Positions 1-9,118 of a stretch of DNA of 64,000 nt are shown one piece after another; the first letter of the stretch is position 1; the number at the start of each line of letters is the position of its first letter. The position numbers were made by a program, and so were the translations under genes. The DNA is taken from assembly GCF_025151215.1 (NCBI RefSeq), contig NZ_CP102286.1:1302001-1366000 (forward strand). The letters run 5' to 3'. This DNA is from Parabacteroides merdae ATCC 43184. Its GTDB lineage: Bacteria > Bacteroidota > Bacteroidia > Bacteroidales > Tannerellaceae. The notes beneath the pieces are model-generated. The model was given only the letters and a program-made list of their open reading frames with translations, was not told the origin of the DNA and searched no databases.

Positions 1-58
1 AAGCCGGCAGGCGGAAATCGGTGAAACTTTCCAAAGGCTGACAAAAAGATACGAGTAA
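1..58 (+). CDS. possible 3' end of a truncated upstream gene
   Basis: A reading frame open from the window edge ends at TAA 56-58 and encodes a charged tail (residues ending TFQRLTKRYE) that looks like an ordinary protein C-terminus. Too little is visible to name the protein. The next gene starts 83 bp later behind its own -7 box, so this would be a separate transcription unit. It could equally be chance open frame. Confidence 0.3.
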   Translation, partial: SRQAEIGETFQRLTKRYE

Positions 59-105
59 CGACAAAAATAATAGGATACGAATAGGTTAGGATTCCAATTT
101 ATGCT

Positions 106-113
106 TACCTTTG
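106..113 (+). promoter_or_regulatory. -7 box of the aminopeptidase gene
   Basis: TACCTTTG matches the Bacteroidota -7 consensus TAnnTTTG and sits 27 bp before the ATG at 141. No TTG is found at the expected -33 distance, so only the -7 element is supported. Confidence 0.55.
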
Positions 114-140
114 GTTGCATTAAATTAAATTTATAATATC

Positions 141-1517
141 ATGTTCGCAAAAGAAACTTATATCGCCCGCAGGGCTAAATTAAAACAGACGATAGGTTCC
201 GGCCTGCTGTTATTTTTGGGTAACGATGAGTCAGGCATGAACTATGCCGATAACACATACCATTTCCGCCAGGATTCCACTTTTCTGTATTTCTTCGGGC
301 TTCCCTACGCCGGGCTGTCCGCCATCATCGATATAGACAACAACCGCGAGATCATTTTCGGCGACGAACTGACGATCGACGCAATCGTCTGGATGGGAAC
401 ACAGCCGACGCTGAAGGAAAAGAGCGAAGCAGCCGGTATCACCGAAGTACGTCCGTTCAAGGAAATCGAAACCTATCTGAAGAACGCGCAGCAGAAAGGC
501 CAGCCGATTCATTACCTGCCGACTTACCGCGCCGAACACCAGATCAAGCTGTTCCAGTGGTTAGGCGTCGTTCCGGGAGCCGAAAAACCTTCCGTACCTT
601 TTATTATGGGCGTTGTCAACCAGCGTAACTATAAGAGCGAAGAAGAAATTGCCGAAATAGAAAAGGCTTGTATCGTGACAGCCGACATGCATCTGGCCGC
701 CATGCGCACCGTTCGTCCGGGCATCCGCGAAAGCGAAGTGGCCGCCGCCGTTGCCGAAGTTGCTTATGCCAACAATTACGAACTCTCTTTCCCGATCATC
801 GCGACGATCAATGGGCAGACGTTGCACAACCATGATCATAGCAATTTGATCAAGAGTGGCGATATGCTTCTGCTCGATGCCGGCGCCGAAACGGAGATGG
901 GATATGCCGGCGATATGTCGTCAACGATTCCTGCCGATGCCAAATTCACCACTCGCCAACGTGAGATCTATGATATCCAGGTGGCTGCCCACGAAGCAGC
1001 TGTTGCAGCTTTGCGTCCGGGTATCCCGTTTGTCGATGTATATGAATTGTCCTGCAAAGTGATCATGGAAGGCCTGAAAGAGTTGGGCTTCGTGAAAGGC
1101 GATCCGATGGAAGCAGTCAGAGCCGGTGCTCATGCCATGTTCATGCCTTGTGGCCTGGGACACATGATGGGACTGGACGTTCACGATATGGAAAACTTAG
1201 GCGAAGTCTACGTCGGATATGACGGTCAGCCGAAGAGCACGGAGTTCGGACGCAAGTCTCTCCGCCTCGGACGTAAGTTGGAACCGGGCTTTGTCCTGAC
1301 TATCGAGCCGGGCGTTTACTTTATCCCCGAACTGATGGATCTCTGGAGAAGCCAGAACAAGTTCACCGAATTTATCAATTACGACAAGCTGTTCACATAT
1401 AAAGATTTCAGCGGTATCCGCAACGAAGAGGACTATTTGATCACCGAAAACGGCGCCCGCCTGTTAGGTAAAAAGATCCCCGTCCGTGCTGAAGAGGTCG
1501 AAGCGATAAGAAAATAA
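141..1517 (+). CDS. pepP: Xaa-Pro aminopeptidase (M24B, PepP type)
   Basis: Removes an N-terminal residue that precedes proline; a cytoplasmic dimetal peptidase. The 458-residue protein has the two-part layout of the family: an N-terminal AMP_N domain (about 1-150, opening with residues that include the arginine-rich ARRAKL segment) and a C-terminal pita-bread M24 domain (about 175-440). Metal-ligand motifs are visible: LLDAGAE, GDMSSTIP, GLGHMMGLDVHD, TIEPGVYF and the final RNEEDYLIT. Length fits the family. The start is the first ATG after a TAnnTTTG box. It appears monocistronic, closed by a strong hairpin at 1526-1581. Confidence 0.93.
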   Translation: MFAKETYIARRAKLKQTIGSGLLLFLGNDESGMNYADNTYHFRQDSTFLYFFGLPYAGLSAIIDIDNNREIIFGDELTIDAIVWMGTQPTLKEKSEAAGITEVRPFKEIETYLKNAQQKGQPIHYLPTYRAEHQIKLFQWLGVVPGAEKPSVPFIMGVVNQRNYKSEEEIAEIEKACIVTADMHLAAMRTVRPGIRESEVAAAVAEVAYANNYELSFPIIATINGQTLHNHDHSNLIKSGDMLLLDAGAETEMGYAGDMSSTIPADAKFTTRQREIYDIQVAAHEAAVAALRPGIPFVDVYELSCKVIMEGLKELGFVKGDPMEAVRAGAHAMFMPCGLGHMMGLDVHDMENLGEVYVGYDGQPKSTEFGRKSLRLGRKLEPGFVLTIEPGVYFIPELMDLWRSQNKFTEFINYDKLFTYKDFSGIRNEEDYLITENGARLLGKKIPVRAEEVEAIRK

Positions 1518-1525
1518 AAACAAAA

Positions 1526-1590
1526 CAGAAATGACGAGAGTGCCCCTGTTGTATTAACGGGATACATCCTCGTCATTTCTGCCTGATTTT
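1526..1590 (+). terminator. intrinsic terminator after pepP
   Basis: Perfect 13-bp inverted repeat (1526-1538 with 1569-1581, CAGAAATGACGAG/CTCGTCATTTCTG) followed by CCTGATTTTTT. It sits 9 bp after the stop codon. Confidence 0.85.
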
Positions 1591-1755
1591 TTACAACTTT
1601 TATCCCTTGATCTGCCTATTCGTGCAGGATCAGGACAAGCGCACCGAAGGCATGAGGGACGATTGTTCCATATCTCTGATAAAACGGTATTATTTTAAGA
1701 AAACACTTTTTACTTAAAATAATTATTCGTTCCTTCGCCTCACAATTACAATCGT

Positions 1756-2982
1756 ATGGGACAAAAAGACGAAATAATACTGATAAACATAAATGGTACG
1801 GATCGTCCGGGGGTGACCGCCGCCCTTACCGAGATACTGGCCAAGAACAACGCGGTTATCCTGGACATCGGTCAAGCTGATATCCACAACAACCTCTCTT
1901 TAGGCATCTTATTTCAAAGTAGCGAAGGCAATTCGGGGGATATTCTGAAAGAGTTACTCTTCAAAAGTTATGAGCTTGATGTAAATATCCGTTTCAACCC
2001 GATCACCGAGGAAGCTTATAACCAATGGGTTTCCATGCAAGGCAAGAACCGATATATAATAACGATTCTAGGCCGGAAACTGACTGCCCGACAAATCGCA
2101 GGTGTTACACGCATTGTTGCCGACCAGGACATGAACATCGACGACATTAAGCGTTTGACGGGACGTATCCCTTTGGACGAGAATGCCCGGACGCCGAAAG
2201 CCAGTGTAGAATTCTCCGTGCGCGGTACGCCGAGGGACAAGGAACAGATGAAGGCCGATTTCATGAAACTCTCTGCCGAGCAGGAGATGGATATATCTTT
2301 TCAGGAAGAAAGCATGTATCGACGCATGCGTCGCCTGATCTGCTTCGATATGGATTCGACATTGATTGAAACGGAAGTAATCGACGAACTGGCTATCCGA
2401 GCCGGTGTCGGTGATCAAGTGAAAGCCATTACCGAAGCGGCCATGCGGGGAGAAATCGACTTCTGCGAAAGTTTCCGTCAACGTTGTGCCTTGTTGAAAG
2501 GCTTGGATGTCTCCGTTATGCAGGAAATAGCCGAGAACCTGCCGATTACCGAAGGGGTGGACCGTCTGATGCGTATATTGAAAAAGGTAGGCTTCAAGAT
2601 TGCGATCCTTTCCGGAGGATTTACTTATTTTGGCAACTATCTGAAACAGAAATACAACATTGACTACGTCTACGCCAACGAGCTTGAAGTGGAAAATGGA
2701 AAGCTGACCGGACGTCATGTCGGCGACATTGTGGACGGGAAACGCAAAGCGGAACTGCTCCGTCTTATTGCACAAGTCGAGAATGTGGATATCCGCCAGA
2801 CGGTCGCTGTCGGAGACGGAGCCAACGACTTGCCGATGATCAGTATTGCCGGTCTTGGAATCGCTTTCCATGCCAAACCAAAAGTAAAGGCTACGGCCAA
2901 ACAGTCCATTTCAACGATCGGGCTTGACGGTATCCTGTATTTCTTGGGCTATAAAGATTCCTATCTGGATGAAAAAATGTGA
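1756..2982 (+). CDS. serB: phosphoserine phosphatase with N-terminal ACT repeats
   Basis: Catalyses the last step of serine synthesis, dephosphorylating phosphoserine. The 408-residue protein begins with two ACT-like ligand-binding segments (about 8-80 and 100-180), then a HAD phosphatase domain. Visible HAD motifs: I, CFDMDSTLIETE (nucleophile D198, acid/base D200); II, ILSGGF; III/IV, VAVGDGANDLPMI. The ACT repeats, seen in the long SerB form, suggest amino-acid feedback (inference). It is preceded by an AT-rich spacer containing a 10-bp inverted repeat (1690-1722). The 40-bp gap to the next gene leaves co-transcription open. Confidence 0.94.
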   Translation: MGQKDEIILININGTDRPGVTAALTEILAKNNAVILDIGQADIHNNLSLGILFQSSEGNSGDILKELLFKSYELDVNIRFNPITEEAYNQWVSMQGKNRYIITILGRKLTARQIAGVTRIVADQDMNIDDIKRLTGRIPLDENARTPKASVEFSVRGTPRDKEQMKADFMKLSAEQEMDISFQEESMYRRMRRLICFDMDSTLIETEVIDELAIRAGVGDQVKAITEAAMRGEIDFCESFRQRCALLKGLDVSVMQEIAENLPITEGVDRLMRILKKVGFKIAILSGGFTYFGNYLKQKYNIDYVYANELEVENGKLTGRHVGDIVDGKRKAELLRLIAQVENVDIRQTVAVGDGANDLPMISIAGLGIAFHAKPKVKATAKQSISTIGLDGILYFLGYKDSYLDEKM

Positions 2983-3022
2983 CATTGATTTATTATATAG
3001 ATAAATAATCATAAATAGTAAA

Positions 3023-3325
3023 ATGATCAGACACATCGTAATGTTTAAATTGAAGGAGTTTGCAACTCCGGCCGACAAGCAGGCTAAAATGCAGGAAATC
3101 AAAACAGGATTAGAAGCATTGATCGACAAAATCAACGTCTTGCGCATGATCCGCGTAGATTTTAACGTGAATCCGGCAGAGACATGGGATATCATCCTTA
3201 CTACGGAGCTGGATACACTTGAGGATGTCGGAACGTATGCCAACCATCCCGAACATGTAGCCGTATCCAAAGGCATCATCGGTCCCGTCAAGGCAGACAG
3301 AGCTTGCGTCGATTATGAATATTAA
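3023..3325 (+). CDS. Dabb-domain (stress-responsive A/B barrel) protein
   Basis: The 100-residue protein begins MIRHIVMFKLKEFA, the typical first strand of the Dabb ferredoxin-like fold, and ends in the usual VSKGIIGPVKADRACVDYEY strand. These small dimeric proteins are widespread; most have no assigned reaction in bacteria. It lies 40 bp after serB and 15 bp before the next gene, so the two short genes are probably co-transcribed. Function beyond the fold cannot be read from the sequence. Confidence 0.85.
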   Translation: MIRHIVMFKLKEFATPADKQAKMQEIKTGLEALIDKINVLRMIRVDFNVNPAETWDIILTTELDTLEDVGTYANHPEHVAVSKGIIGPVKADRACVDYEY

Positions 3326-3340
3326 CAAGCGAAGAGTATC

Positions 3341-3814
3341 ATGAAAGACTTTGATCTTGAAGAACGAGTAAACCGTGCAGTTCAGAATTTCGAAGCAGGT
3401 TATAATTGTGCACAATCTGTCTTTCTGGCTTACTCGGATATCTTTGAATTGGATATGGAGACAGCCAAGAAAATGTCTGTCTCTTTTGGAGGAGGTGTAG
3501 GTCGTATGCGCGAAATCTGCGGAACAGTCAGCGCAATGGCTATGTTAGCGGGATTCAAATATCCGGTTCAGGACATTTCCGATCAGGAAGCCCGCACCAG
3601 GAATTATGCAATGGTACAGAAAATGGCTGACATGTTCAAGGAAAAAAACGGGACAATCATCTGCCGCAACCTTTTGCCTCCTGAAGACGCAGCAGCTACG
3701 ACACCGGCACCGGCCGCCCGTACGCAAGAATATTATAAGAAGCGCCCCTGCGGAAGATTCGTTGGAGATTCGGCTCGCATTGCAGGAAGAATGCTGAAAG
3801 GAGAATTGGATTGA
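3341..3814 (+). CDS. C-GCAxxG-C-C family cysteine-rich protein
   Basis: The 157-residue protein carries the signature of the C-GCAxxG-C-C family: GYNCAQSV near residue 26, FGGGVGRMREICGTVSAM around 48-65, a lone Cys in IICRNLL and RPCGRFV near the C-terminus. The conserved cysteines suggest a metal or redox cofactor, but the family has no firmly established activity. It is preceded 15 bp upstream by the Dabb gene and ends 4 bp from the convergent mgtC-like gene. Confidence 0.85.
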   Translation: MKDFDLEERVNRAVQNFEAGYNCAQSVFLAYSDIFELDMETAKKMSVSFGGGVGRMREICGTVSAMAMLAGFKYPVQDISDQEARTRNYAMVQKMADMFKEKNGTIICRNLLPPEDAAATTPAPAARTQEYYKKRPCGRFVGDSARIAGRMLKGELD

Positions 3815-3818
3815 TGGC

Positions 3819-4523
3819 TTATGCCATCAATCTGATTTGTGTAACAATACCTAAACTCCGTATTTCATTGAATAAGTTCGTATAGGAAGAGATCGCCTTT
3901 ACATTCACTTTGTATGTGATAACAGATCGATCCTCTTTATAAAACGTCTCGAAAGAGACACTTACGATAAAAACGCCTTTACTTTCCAATATCTTCCGGA
4001 CAGCCTTCAAATCGGGGGTCGCCGTAGAACAGGTGATAGCCAGGATCTTATTGACACCATTCAAGAACATTCTTTTCTCCAAACGTTCCAGACTGACCAG
4101 AATGAAAAGTGTTATGACAGTTGCAATAGCAGCCGGAATATACATTCCGGCTCCCACTGCCAAACCTATTACCGCCATTACCCAGATACAGGCTGCTGTC
4201 GTCAGCCCATGAACACTTCCGTGACTTTGGATAATTGCTCCCGCTCCAAGAAAACCGATACCCGAAAGCACTTGTGCCGCAATACGTCCCGGATCGCCAT
4301 TCAAGAAGTTAGGATAACATTGCGGAATCCAGATAGAGACCAGCATAGCGGCAGTCGAACCCATACAAATCAATGTAAAGGTACGCATTCCCGCCTCCCG
4401 TCTTCTGAACTGGCGCTCTATCCCGATGACAGCTCCCAAGAGAAAACTGATCAACAACTTTACAGTTGCCGTATAAGGGGTAATAACCGTGTTTTGTAAT
4501 ATGTCGTTTATCTGTTCTAACAT
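3819..4523 (-). CDS. MgtC/SapB family membrane protein
   Basis: Inner-membrane protein of about 234 residues. The N-terminal part has four to five hydrophobic helices with the MgtC hallmarks LLGAVIGIERQ, RRREAGMRTF and GIGFLGAGAII; the C-terminal part is a soluble ACT-like domain (about 155-234). MgtC proteins are linked to Mg2+ limitation and ATP synthase or envelope homeostasis in other bacteria, but many homologues are uncharacterised. An upstream ATG at 4556 exists; I prefer 4523 because the family begins near MLEQINDIL and the extra 11 residues are atypical. Confidence 0.88.
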   Translation of the reverse strand: MLEQINDILQNTVITPYTATVKLLISFLLGAVIGIERQFRRREAGMRTFTLICMGSTAAMLVSIWIPQCYPNFLNGDPGRIAAQVLSGIGFLGAGAIIQSHGSVHGLTTAACIWVMAVIGLAVGAGMYIPAAIATVITLFILVSLERLEKRMFLNGVNKILAITCSTATPDLKAVRKILESKGVFIVSVSFETFYKEDRSVITYKVNVKAISSYTNLFNEIRSLGIVTQIRLMA

Positions 4524-4565
4524 ACTTATTGCTTTAGTAACACACAAATATAGCAATTTGTTTGA

Positions 4566-6725
4566 TTACTTGACCTCTGTAATTTCAATCACATGACTAT
4601 TTGTCGGCCGACTTGAAAACACAGGAATGCCTACATTCATCAGAAACTCTCCGGAGAACGTTTTACCGTTGCAGGCCAATCTGGATTGCGTACCCGGAAC
4701 CAAATTGATTTCTTTCAATTCGTAACGGGCATCCTCCTTCAAGCCCTGTAAACGAAGGGGTTGTATCGACTCTGCGTATCTCGGATGGATATCGAAGGCA
4801 AACAGAACAGCTTTGTCTGCATTGTCGTTGGCATACATAACAGCAGCATGCTGGCTTTCATAAGGCGACTGCAAACGGTATTGGTCACCGTCCAAAATAA
4901 CATCATCCAAACGTTTGAAGTTAGCCACCGCCTCTTTACAGTATTGCTGGTCTGTCTGGCTCATTTCGTGAATACGGATGTCGAAACCTAACTTACACAT
5001 ACTAGCTACGTCTGTGCGGAACTTAACCGGCTGTTTACCCCAACTCGTTACGTGGGCAGCCATACTTTTAGCGGGAAAGAAGTAAGAATAACCCCATTGG
5101 ATAAAAATACGCTCTACGGCATCCGTATTATCGCTCGGCCAAAACTCGGTGAAATATTTCAACGCTTCATAGTCACAACGTCCACCACCACCGGAACACA
5201 GCATCATCGGCAGATTCGGATATTTCTGTTTGATCCGTTCCAGCACATTATAAAGACCGCGTACATACTCAATGTATAAATGGGACTGCTGATCTTTCAG
5301 ATACGGAGAGTAGATATTCGTTATCGGGCTGTTGCAATCCCACTTGAAATAGGCGATACCCGGATATTTCGTCATCAGATTGTCTACCACACCATATACA
5401 TAATCCTGGACTTTCGGATTAGTCAAATCCAAAACCATCTGATTTCTAAAGTAATACTCGTCACGATTCGGCAAATGAATCACCCAGTCCTTATGTTTCT
5501 CATACAACTCGCTTTTCGGATTTACCATTTCCGGTTCGATCCACAAACCGAACTTAATGCCTCTGTCCGTCGCTTCCTTCACCAACTTTCCGATACCGTT
5601 AGGCAGCTTGGTAACGGTTTCTTCCCAGTCTCCCAATCCCTGATGGTCACTGCTGCGGGGATACTTATTGGCAAACCAGCCATCGTCAAGCAAGAACATA
5701 TCAACTCCTAATGCAACAGCTTCATCCATAATATTGACCAACTTGTCTTCATTAAAGTCAAAATAGGTCGCTTCCCAGTTGTTCAGCAATGTCATACGGG
5801 ATTTCTCACCGTCCTTCAACTGATATTTGCGTGCCCAACGCTGGAAATCGCGGCTGGCTTTCCCCTTACCTTCCGTGCTGTAAGTGAAAATGAACTCCGG
5901 TGTGCGGAACACTTCATTCGGTTTCAACGAGTACTCCGATGCATACGGGTTGATACCGGAAAGTACGCGCAAGCCATTTTCATTATCCACTTCAAACGTA
6001 AAACGGTAATTTCCTGTCCATCCGATAGTTCCGAATAATACATCTCCGGCATTCTCTTCCGCTTTCCTGTCCAGAGCAAGCAAAAAAAATGGAGAACAAA
6101 ACATGTTGGCACGACTCCCCAACTTGGTATCCAACATCTTTTTACCGAAAGCCAGCTCGGTTTCCTTCATATTGACTTCATGTGCCCAGTCTCCTGCAAA
6201 TTCGGTCAGAAAATACTTGCTGCCGTTCAGATGCAACAAAGAGGAAGCATAGTTATAAAGGGTGACAGGCTTCTTCTCCTGATGCGAGATCTCCGCATAT
6301 TCCTTGATGATGTTTTCCTTCGGATAAGCGATGAAATGCAACTTCACTTCGACCGGATATTTATCATCTTTCAAAAGAATTACCGTCTCGTCAACTCCCG
6401 GCTGAAGCTGTTTGTTTTCATGGGAGATATATTTCAGGAGCAGTGACGGGTTACCGTCATTATGCAAAACACGGATAGCCGGCTCGAAATAATCTTCCAT
6501 GCCATGTGTCAGATAGGCTTCATTACCGAGAGGTAATTGTACGATATCCGAATCGAATGACAGTTTTTGTCCCAGATAAGATTGATACAGGCGGCCATTT
6601 TTATCATCAACCTTATAAATAAGGCTAATGTCATCGGTTGTAATTGGAATTACAGTTTTTCCATTTGCACTCAGCGTCGCTGATATCGCTATTAGACATA
6701 GCAAAAAAAGATGTCTGATCTTCAT
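4566..6725 (-). CDS. GH36 alpha-galactosidase, secreted
   Basis: Hydrolyses terminal alpha-1,6-galactose of raffinose-type or galactomannan oligosaccharides. The 719-residue protein has a signal peptide (MKIRHLFLLCLIAISATLSANG), an N-terminal beta-sandwich (to about 300), the (beta/alpha)8 catalytic domain (about 310-640) and a C-terminal beta domain. Catalytic motifs: YFKWDCN (nucleophile D463) and FWPSDNTDAVER (acid/base around D532). The LLDDGWF motif is also typical. It is a lone gene, not in a SusCD locus. A TATCTTTG -7 box reads on the minus strand at 6788-6795. Confidence 0.92.
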   Translation of the reverse strand: MKIRHLFLLCLIAISATLSANGKTVIPITTDDISLIYKVDDKNGRLYQSYLGQKLSFDSDIVQLPLGNEAYLTHGMEDYFEPAIRVLHNDGNPSLLLKYISHENKQLQPGVDETVILLKDDKYPVEVKLHFIAYPKENIIKEYAEISHQEKKPVTLYNYASSLLHLNGSKYFLTEFAGDWAHEVNMKETELAFGKKMLDTKLGSRANMFCSPFFLLALDRKAEENAGDVLFGTIGWTGNYRFTFEVDNENGLRVLSGINPYASEYSLKPNEVFRTPEFIFTYSTEGKGKASRDFQRWARKYQLKDGEKSRMTLLNNWEATYFDFNEDKLVNIMDEAVALGVDMFLLDDGWFANKYPRSSDHQGLGDWEETVTKLPNGIGKLVKEATDRGIKFGLWIEPEMVNPKSELYEKHKDWVIHLPNRDEYYFRNQMVLDLTNPKVQDYVYGVVDNLMTKYPGIAYFKWDCNSPITNIYSPYLKDQQSHLYIEYVRGLYNVLERIKQKYPNLPMMLCSGGGGRCDYEALKYFTEFWPSDNTDAVERIFIQWGYSYFFPAKSMAAHVTSWGKQPVKFRTDVASMCKLGFDIRIHEMSQTDQQYCKEAVANFKRLDDVILDGDQYRLQSPYESQHAAVMYANDNADKAVLFAFDIHPRYAESIQPLRLQGLKEDARYELKEINLVPGTQSRLACNGKTFSGEFLMNVGIPVFSSRPTNSHVIEITEVK

Positions 6726-6787
6726 GTTTTTCTTCTATAATTTATTAATTTAGATATTACAAATTCAAGGTTTATTTTATATACGAA

Positions 6788-6795
6788 CAAAGATA
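6788..6795 (-). promoter_or_regulatory. -7 box of the GH36 gene
   Basis: Minus-strand TATCTTTG matches TAnnTTTG, about 63 bp before the start codon. No -33 TTG at the standard distance. Confidence 0.5.
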
Positions 6796-6843
6796 TTATA
6801 ATTATTGGAATAATGATAGTCCAAACGAATAAAAATTACAAGA

Positions 6844-6890
6844 AAAAGCCTGTAAAACGCATAAAATAAGTCGTTTTACAGGCTTTTCTT
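6844..6890 (-). terminator. intrinsic terminator of the pyrKD operon
   Basis: 16-bp perfect stem (6844-6859 with 6872-6887; AAAAGCCTGTAAAACG) with A-rich and T-rich flanks, so it can stop transcription arriving from pyrD and possibly from the other side. Confidence 0.85.
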
Positions 6891-6927
6891 TAATTTTTAT
6901 TCCGAAAAGGATTATCTCATCCTGTTT

Positions 6928-7839
6928 TTATACTTCCAAAGCTCCGATCAGTTCGCGGACAGACGAAAAACCATGTCTGTCACAATAGTCGTTCATCCCT
7001 TCGATAACCTTTATACCAACAGCTGGATCTACAAAATTGTAGGTTCCGATCTGGATTGCTGTAGCTCCGGCCAGCATGAACTCCACCGCATCTTTCCAGT
7101 TCGAAATACCTCCCAAACCGATAATAGGAATCTTTACAGCCTTATAAGTCTGCCATACCATCCGCAAGGCAACCGGCTTTACACAGGGACCGGAAAGACC
7201 ACCGGTTATTGTAGATAATACTGGTTTACGCTTCTCCGCGTCAATGGCCATCCCCAGCATAGTATTAATCAATGAAACGGAATCTGCTCCTTCGGCTTCG
7301 ACCGCTCTGGCAATCTCCGTAATGTCAGTCACATTAGGGGAAAGTTTTACAATAAGGGTCTTCGGATAAACCTTGCGGACAGCCTTCACCACTTCACTTG
7401 CCCCACAAGTCGTCACTCCAAAAGCCATACCTCCCTGCTTTACATTCGGACAAGAAATATTTAGTTCGATCGCCGGAATATTGTCCAAATCTGCAATCTT
7501 CTCAGCACATTCCACATACGTTTCCACAGAGGAACCACTCACGTTTACAATCATGTTCGTGTCGATATTCTTAATCTCCGGATAGATATGATCGACGAAA
7601 TATTGTGCACCCTTATTCTGCAAACCTACGGCATTCAACATTCCCGAAGGAGTTTCCGCCATACGGGGATACAAATTCCCTTCGCGTGGCTGGATCGTTG
7701 TTCCTTTCACAAAAATACCACCCAAGCGGGAGATATCCATAAAGTCCGAATACTCAATGCCATATCCGAAAGTACCCGACGCCGTCATGACCGGGTTCTT
7801 CAATTGCAAATTACCAATGTTTACGTTTAATTCAGCCAT
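6928..7839 (-). CDS. pyrD: dihydroorotate dehydrogenase, class 1B catalytic subunit
   Basis: Oxidises dihydroorotate to orotate in UMP synthesis, passing electrons to NAD+ through PyrK. The 303-residue FMN barrel shows the class 1 motif [13 protein letters not shown] with catalytic C130 (Cys marks class 1; class 2 has Ser), the phosphate-binding segment [11 protein letters not shown] and [17 protein letters not shown]. Its start overlaps the 3' end of pyrK by 13 bp, consistent with translational coupling of the 1B heterotetramer. Terminator hairpin follows at 6844-6887. Confidence 0.95.
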   Translation of the reverse strand: MAELNVNIGNLQLKNPVMTASGTFGYGIEYSDFMDISRLGGIFVKGTTIQPREGNLYPRMAETPSGMLNAVGLQNKGAQYFVDHIYPEIKNIDTNMIVNVSGSSVETYVECAEKIADLDNIPAIELNISCPNVKQGGMAFGVTTCGASEVVKAVRKVYPKTLIVKLSPNVTDITEIARAVEAEGADSVSLINTMLGMAIDAEKRKPVLSTITGGLSGPCVKPVALRMVWQTYKAVKIPIIGLGGISNWKDAVEFMLAGATAIQIGTYNFVDPAVGIKVIEGMNDYCDRHGFSSVRELIGALEV

Positions 7840-8606
7840 GTCAAATTTTCAATATTAAATACAGGTCCTTCAGTACATACACACACATGATGCTCATCTT
7901 TGGTCTTCTCCACACAACATAAGCAAGCTCCTATACCACAAGCCATTGTATTTTCAAGAGAGACTTCGCATATAATAGAGTTTGCATGGGCATATTTGGC
8001 AACAGCCACCATCATCGGTTTAGGTCCACAAGTGTAAATCCGGTCGAAATGTACATCTTTCAAGATGGAATGGTTGGTCACATATCCCTTTTCGCCCAAT
8101 GAGCCGTCTTCTGTTGTAACATAGACTGTTCCAAACTGTTCGAACTGTTCCAATTGTAACACATCTTCCTTTGAACGGGCTCCCAAAAGGAACGTAGGTG
8201 TGTAACCGGCTTTTTTCAGGATGGATCCCAAATACAACATCGGGGCTGTCCCGACACCACCACCGATCAGCAGTAATTTTTGTTCTTTATCGGCAGGCAA
8301 CGTGAAACCGTTTCCCAAAGGCAACATGATGTTAACAACATCACCCGGTTTATACTCAGCCATCCGGCGTGTTCCGTCACCGACCAACTGGACGAGCAAC
8401 CACAGTTCATTGGTCGCTCTGTCGACATAATTAATTGAGATCGGACGACGAAGAAATGTTGTAGGAGAGTTATCCACACGTACCTGTACGAACTGTCCCG
8501 GCAACATTTCCGGCAGGATCTGATCAGATGTTAGTTTAAGCAGGCAATAATTTTTGTGAAGGCTACAGTTTTCAGTCACCTTCATGTCAAGCATGTACTT
8601 CTTCAT
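7827..8606 (-). CDS. pyrK: dihydroorotate dehydrogenase electron-transfer subunit
   Basis: Carries electrons from PyrD FMN via [2Fe-2S] and FAD to NAD+. The 259-residue protein has an FAD-binding barrel with FLRRPISI, an NAD-binding domain with [15 protein letters not shown], and a C-terminal cysteine cluster ([14 protein letters not shown] ... [10 protein letters not shown]) for the iron-sulfur centre. It heads the pyrK-pyrD operon behind a good Bacteroidota promoter at 8632-8663. Confidence 0.94.
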   Translation of the reverse strand: MKKYMLDMKVTENCSLHKNYCLLKLTSDQILPEMLPGQFVQVRVDNSPTTFLRRPISINYVDRATNELWLLVQLVGDGTRRMAEYKPGDVVNIMLPLGNGFTLPADKEQKLLLIGGGVGTAPMLYLGSILKKAGYTPTFLLGARSKEDVLQLEQFEQFGTVYVTTEDGSLGEKGYVTNHSILKDVHFDRIYTCGPKPMMVAVAKYAHANSIICEVSLENTMACGIGACLCCVEKTKDEHHVCVCTEGPVFNIENLTWLN

Positions 8607-8631
8607 ATAATATGATTAGTCTAATTCTATA

Positions 8632-8663
8632 CAAAGATACATGAATATGGTATATAAACCAAA
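8632..8663 (-). promoter_or_regulatory. pyrKD promoter
   Basis: On the minus strand TATCTTTG (8639-8632) with an upstream TTTG (8663-8660) separated by 20 nt, close to the TTTG-N19-TAnnTTTG consensus. It lies about 25 bp before the pyrK start codon. Confidence 0.7.
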
Positions 8664-8668
8664 ACAAG

Positions 8669-9118
8669 CTATTCTTTCTTATTTTTTTCAGAAACAAAAG
8701 TGTCAAATGTATTATCGGAATAGAATACCATTATTTTACTTACTTTTCTAGTTGTTGTTTCTTGCTGTATAATTTGCTCAACAACAGGAGGTTTTACAGT
8801 GTTTACAGGTGTATCAACCCTCATTTCCTTGCGATATTCAAGAGCAGCTTGCCCTCCGGACGGATTTATCGCCGTATTTGAGAACAAATCGGGTTGTGTT
8901 GACATATGATCTCGCACCATTTCGCCTTTACCGAAAAGGAGCCAGTCGGAATCGACATAAGTGAACCGATCCAGAATTTTTATAAGGACATCCAAGCTTA
9001 CATTATTTCTTCCGTTCAAAATATGCGACATTGCTGAACGCTGGATACCGATTGCTTCTGCAAATTTAGAAGGGGTCAAGCCTTCACGCTCCATTATTTG
9101 AGTAATACGTCCTATCAT
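8669..9118 (-). CDS. XRE-family HTH transcriptional regulator
   Basis: The 149-residue protein has an N-terminal helix-turn-helix of XRE type (about 1-60: GLTPSKFAEAIGIQRSAMSHILNG), followed by LDRFTYVDSDWLLFGKG, a layout common in Bacteroidota, and a C-terminal region without a recognised domain. The open frame extends 32 codons upstream, but those residues lack domain character and overlap the -7 box, so MIGRITQIM at 9118 is preferred. Four copies of TGTTTACA/TGTAAACA lie upstream; the nearest falls in the 5' untranslated leader, suggesting self-repression (inference). Confidence 0.82.
   Translation of the reverse strand: MIGRITQIMEREGLTPSKFAEAIGIQRSAMSHILNGRNNVSLDVLIKILDRFTYVDSDWLLFGKGEMVRDHMSTQPDLFSNTAINPSGGQAALEYRKEMRVDTPVNTVKPPVVEQIIQQETTTRKVSKIMVFYSDNTFDTFVSEKNKKE

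Noticed and set aside
2068..2871. 267-residue minus-strand frame
   Set aside because: Antisense to serB, no motifs.
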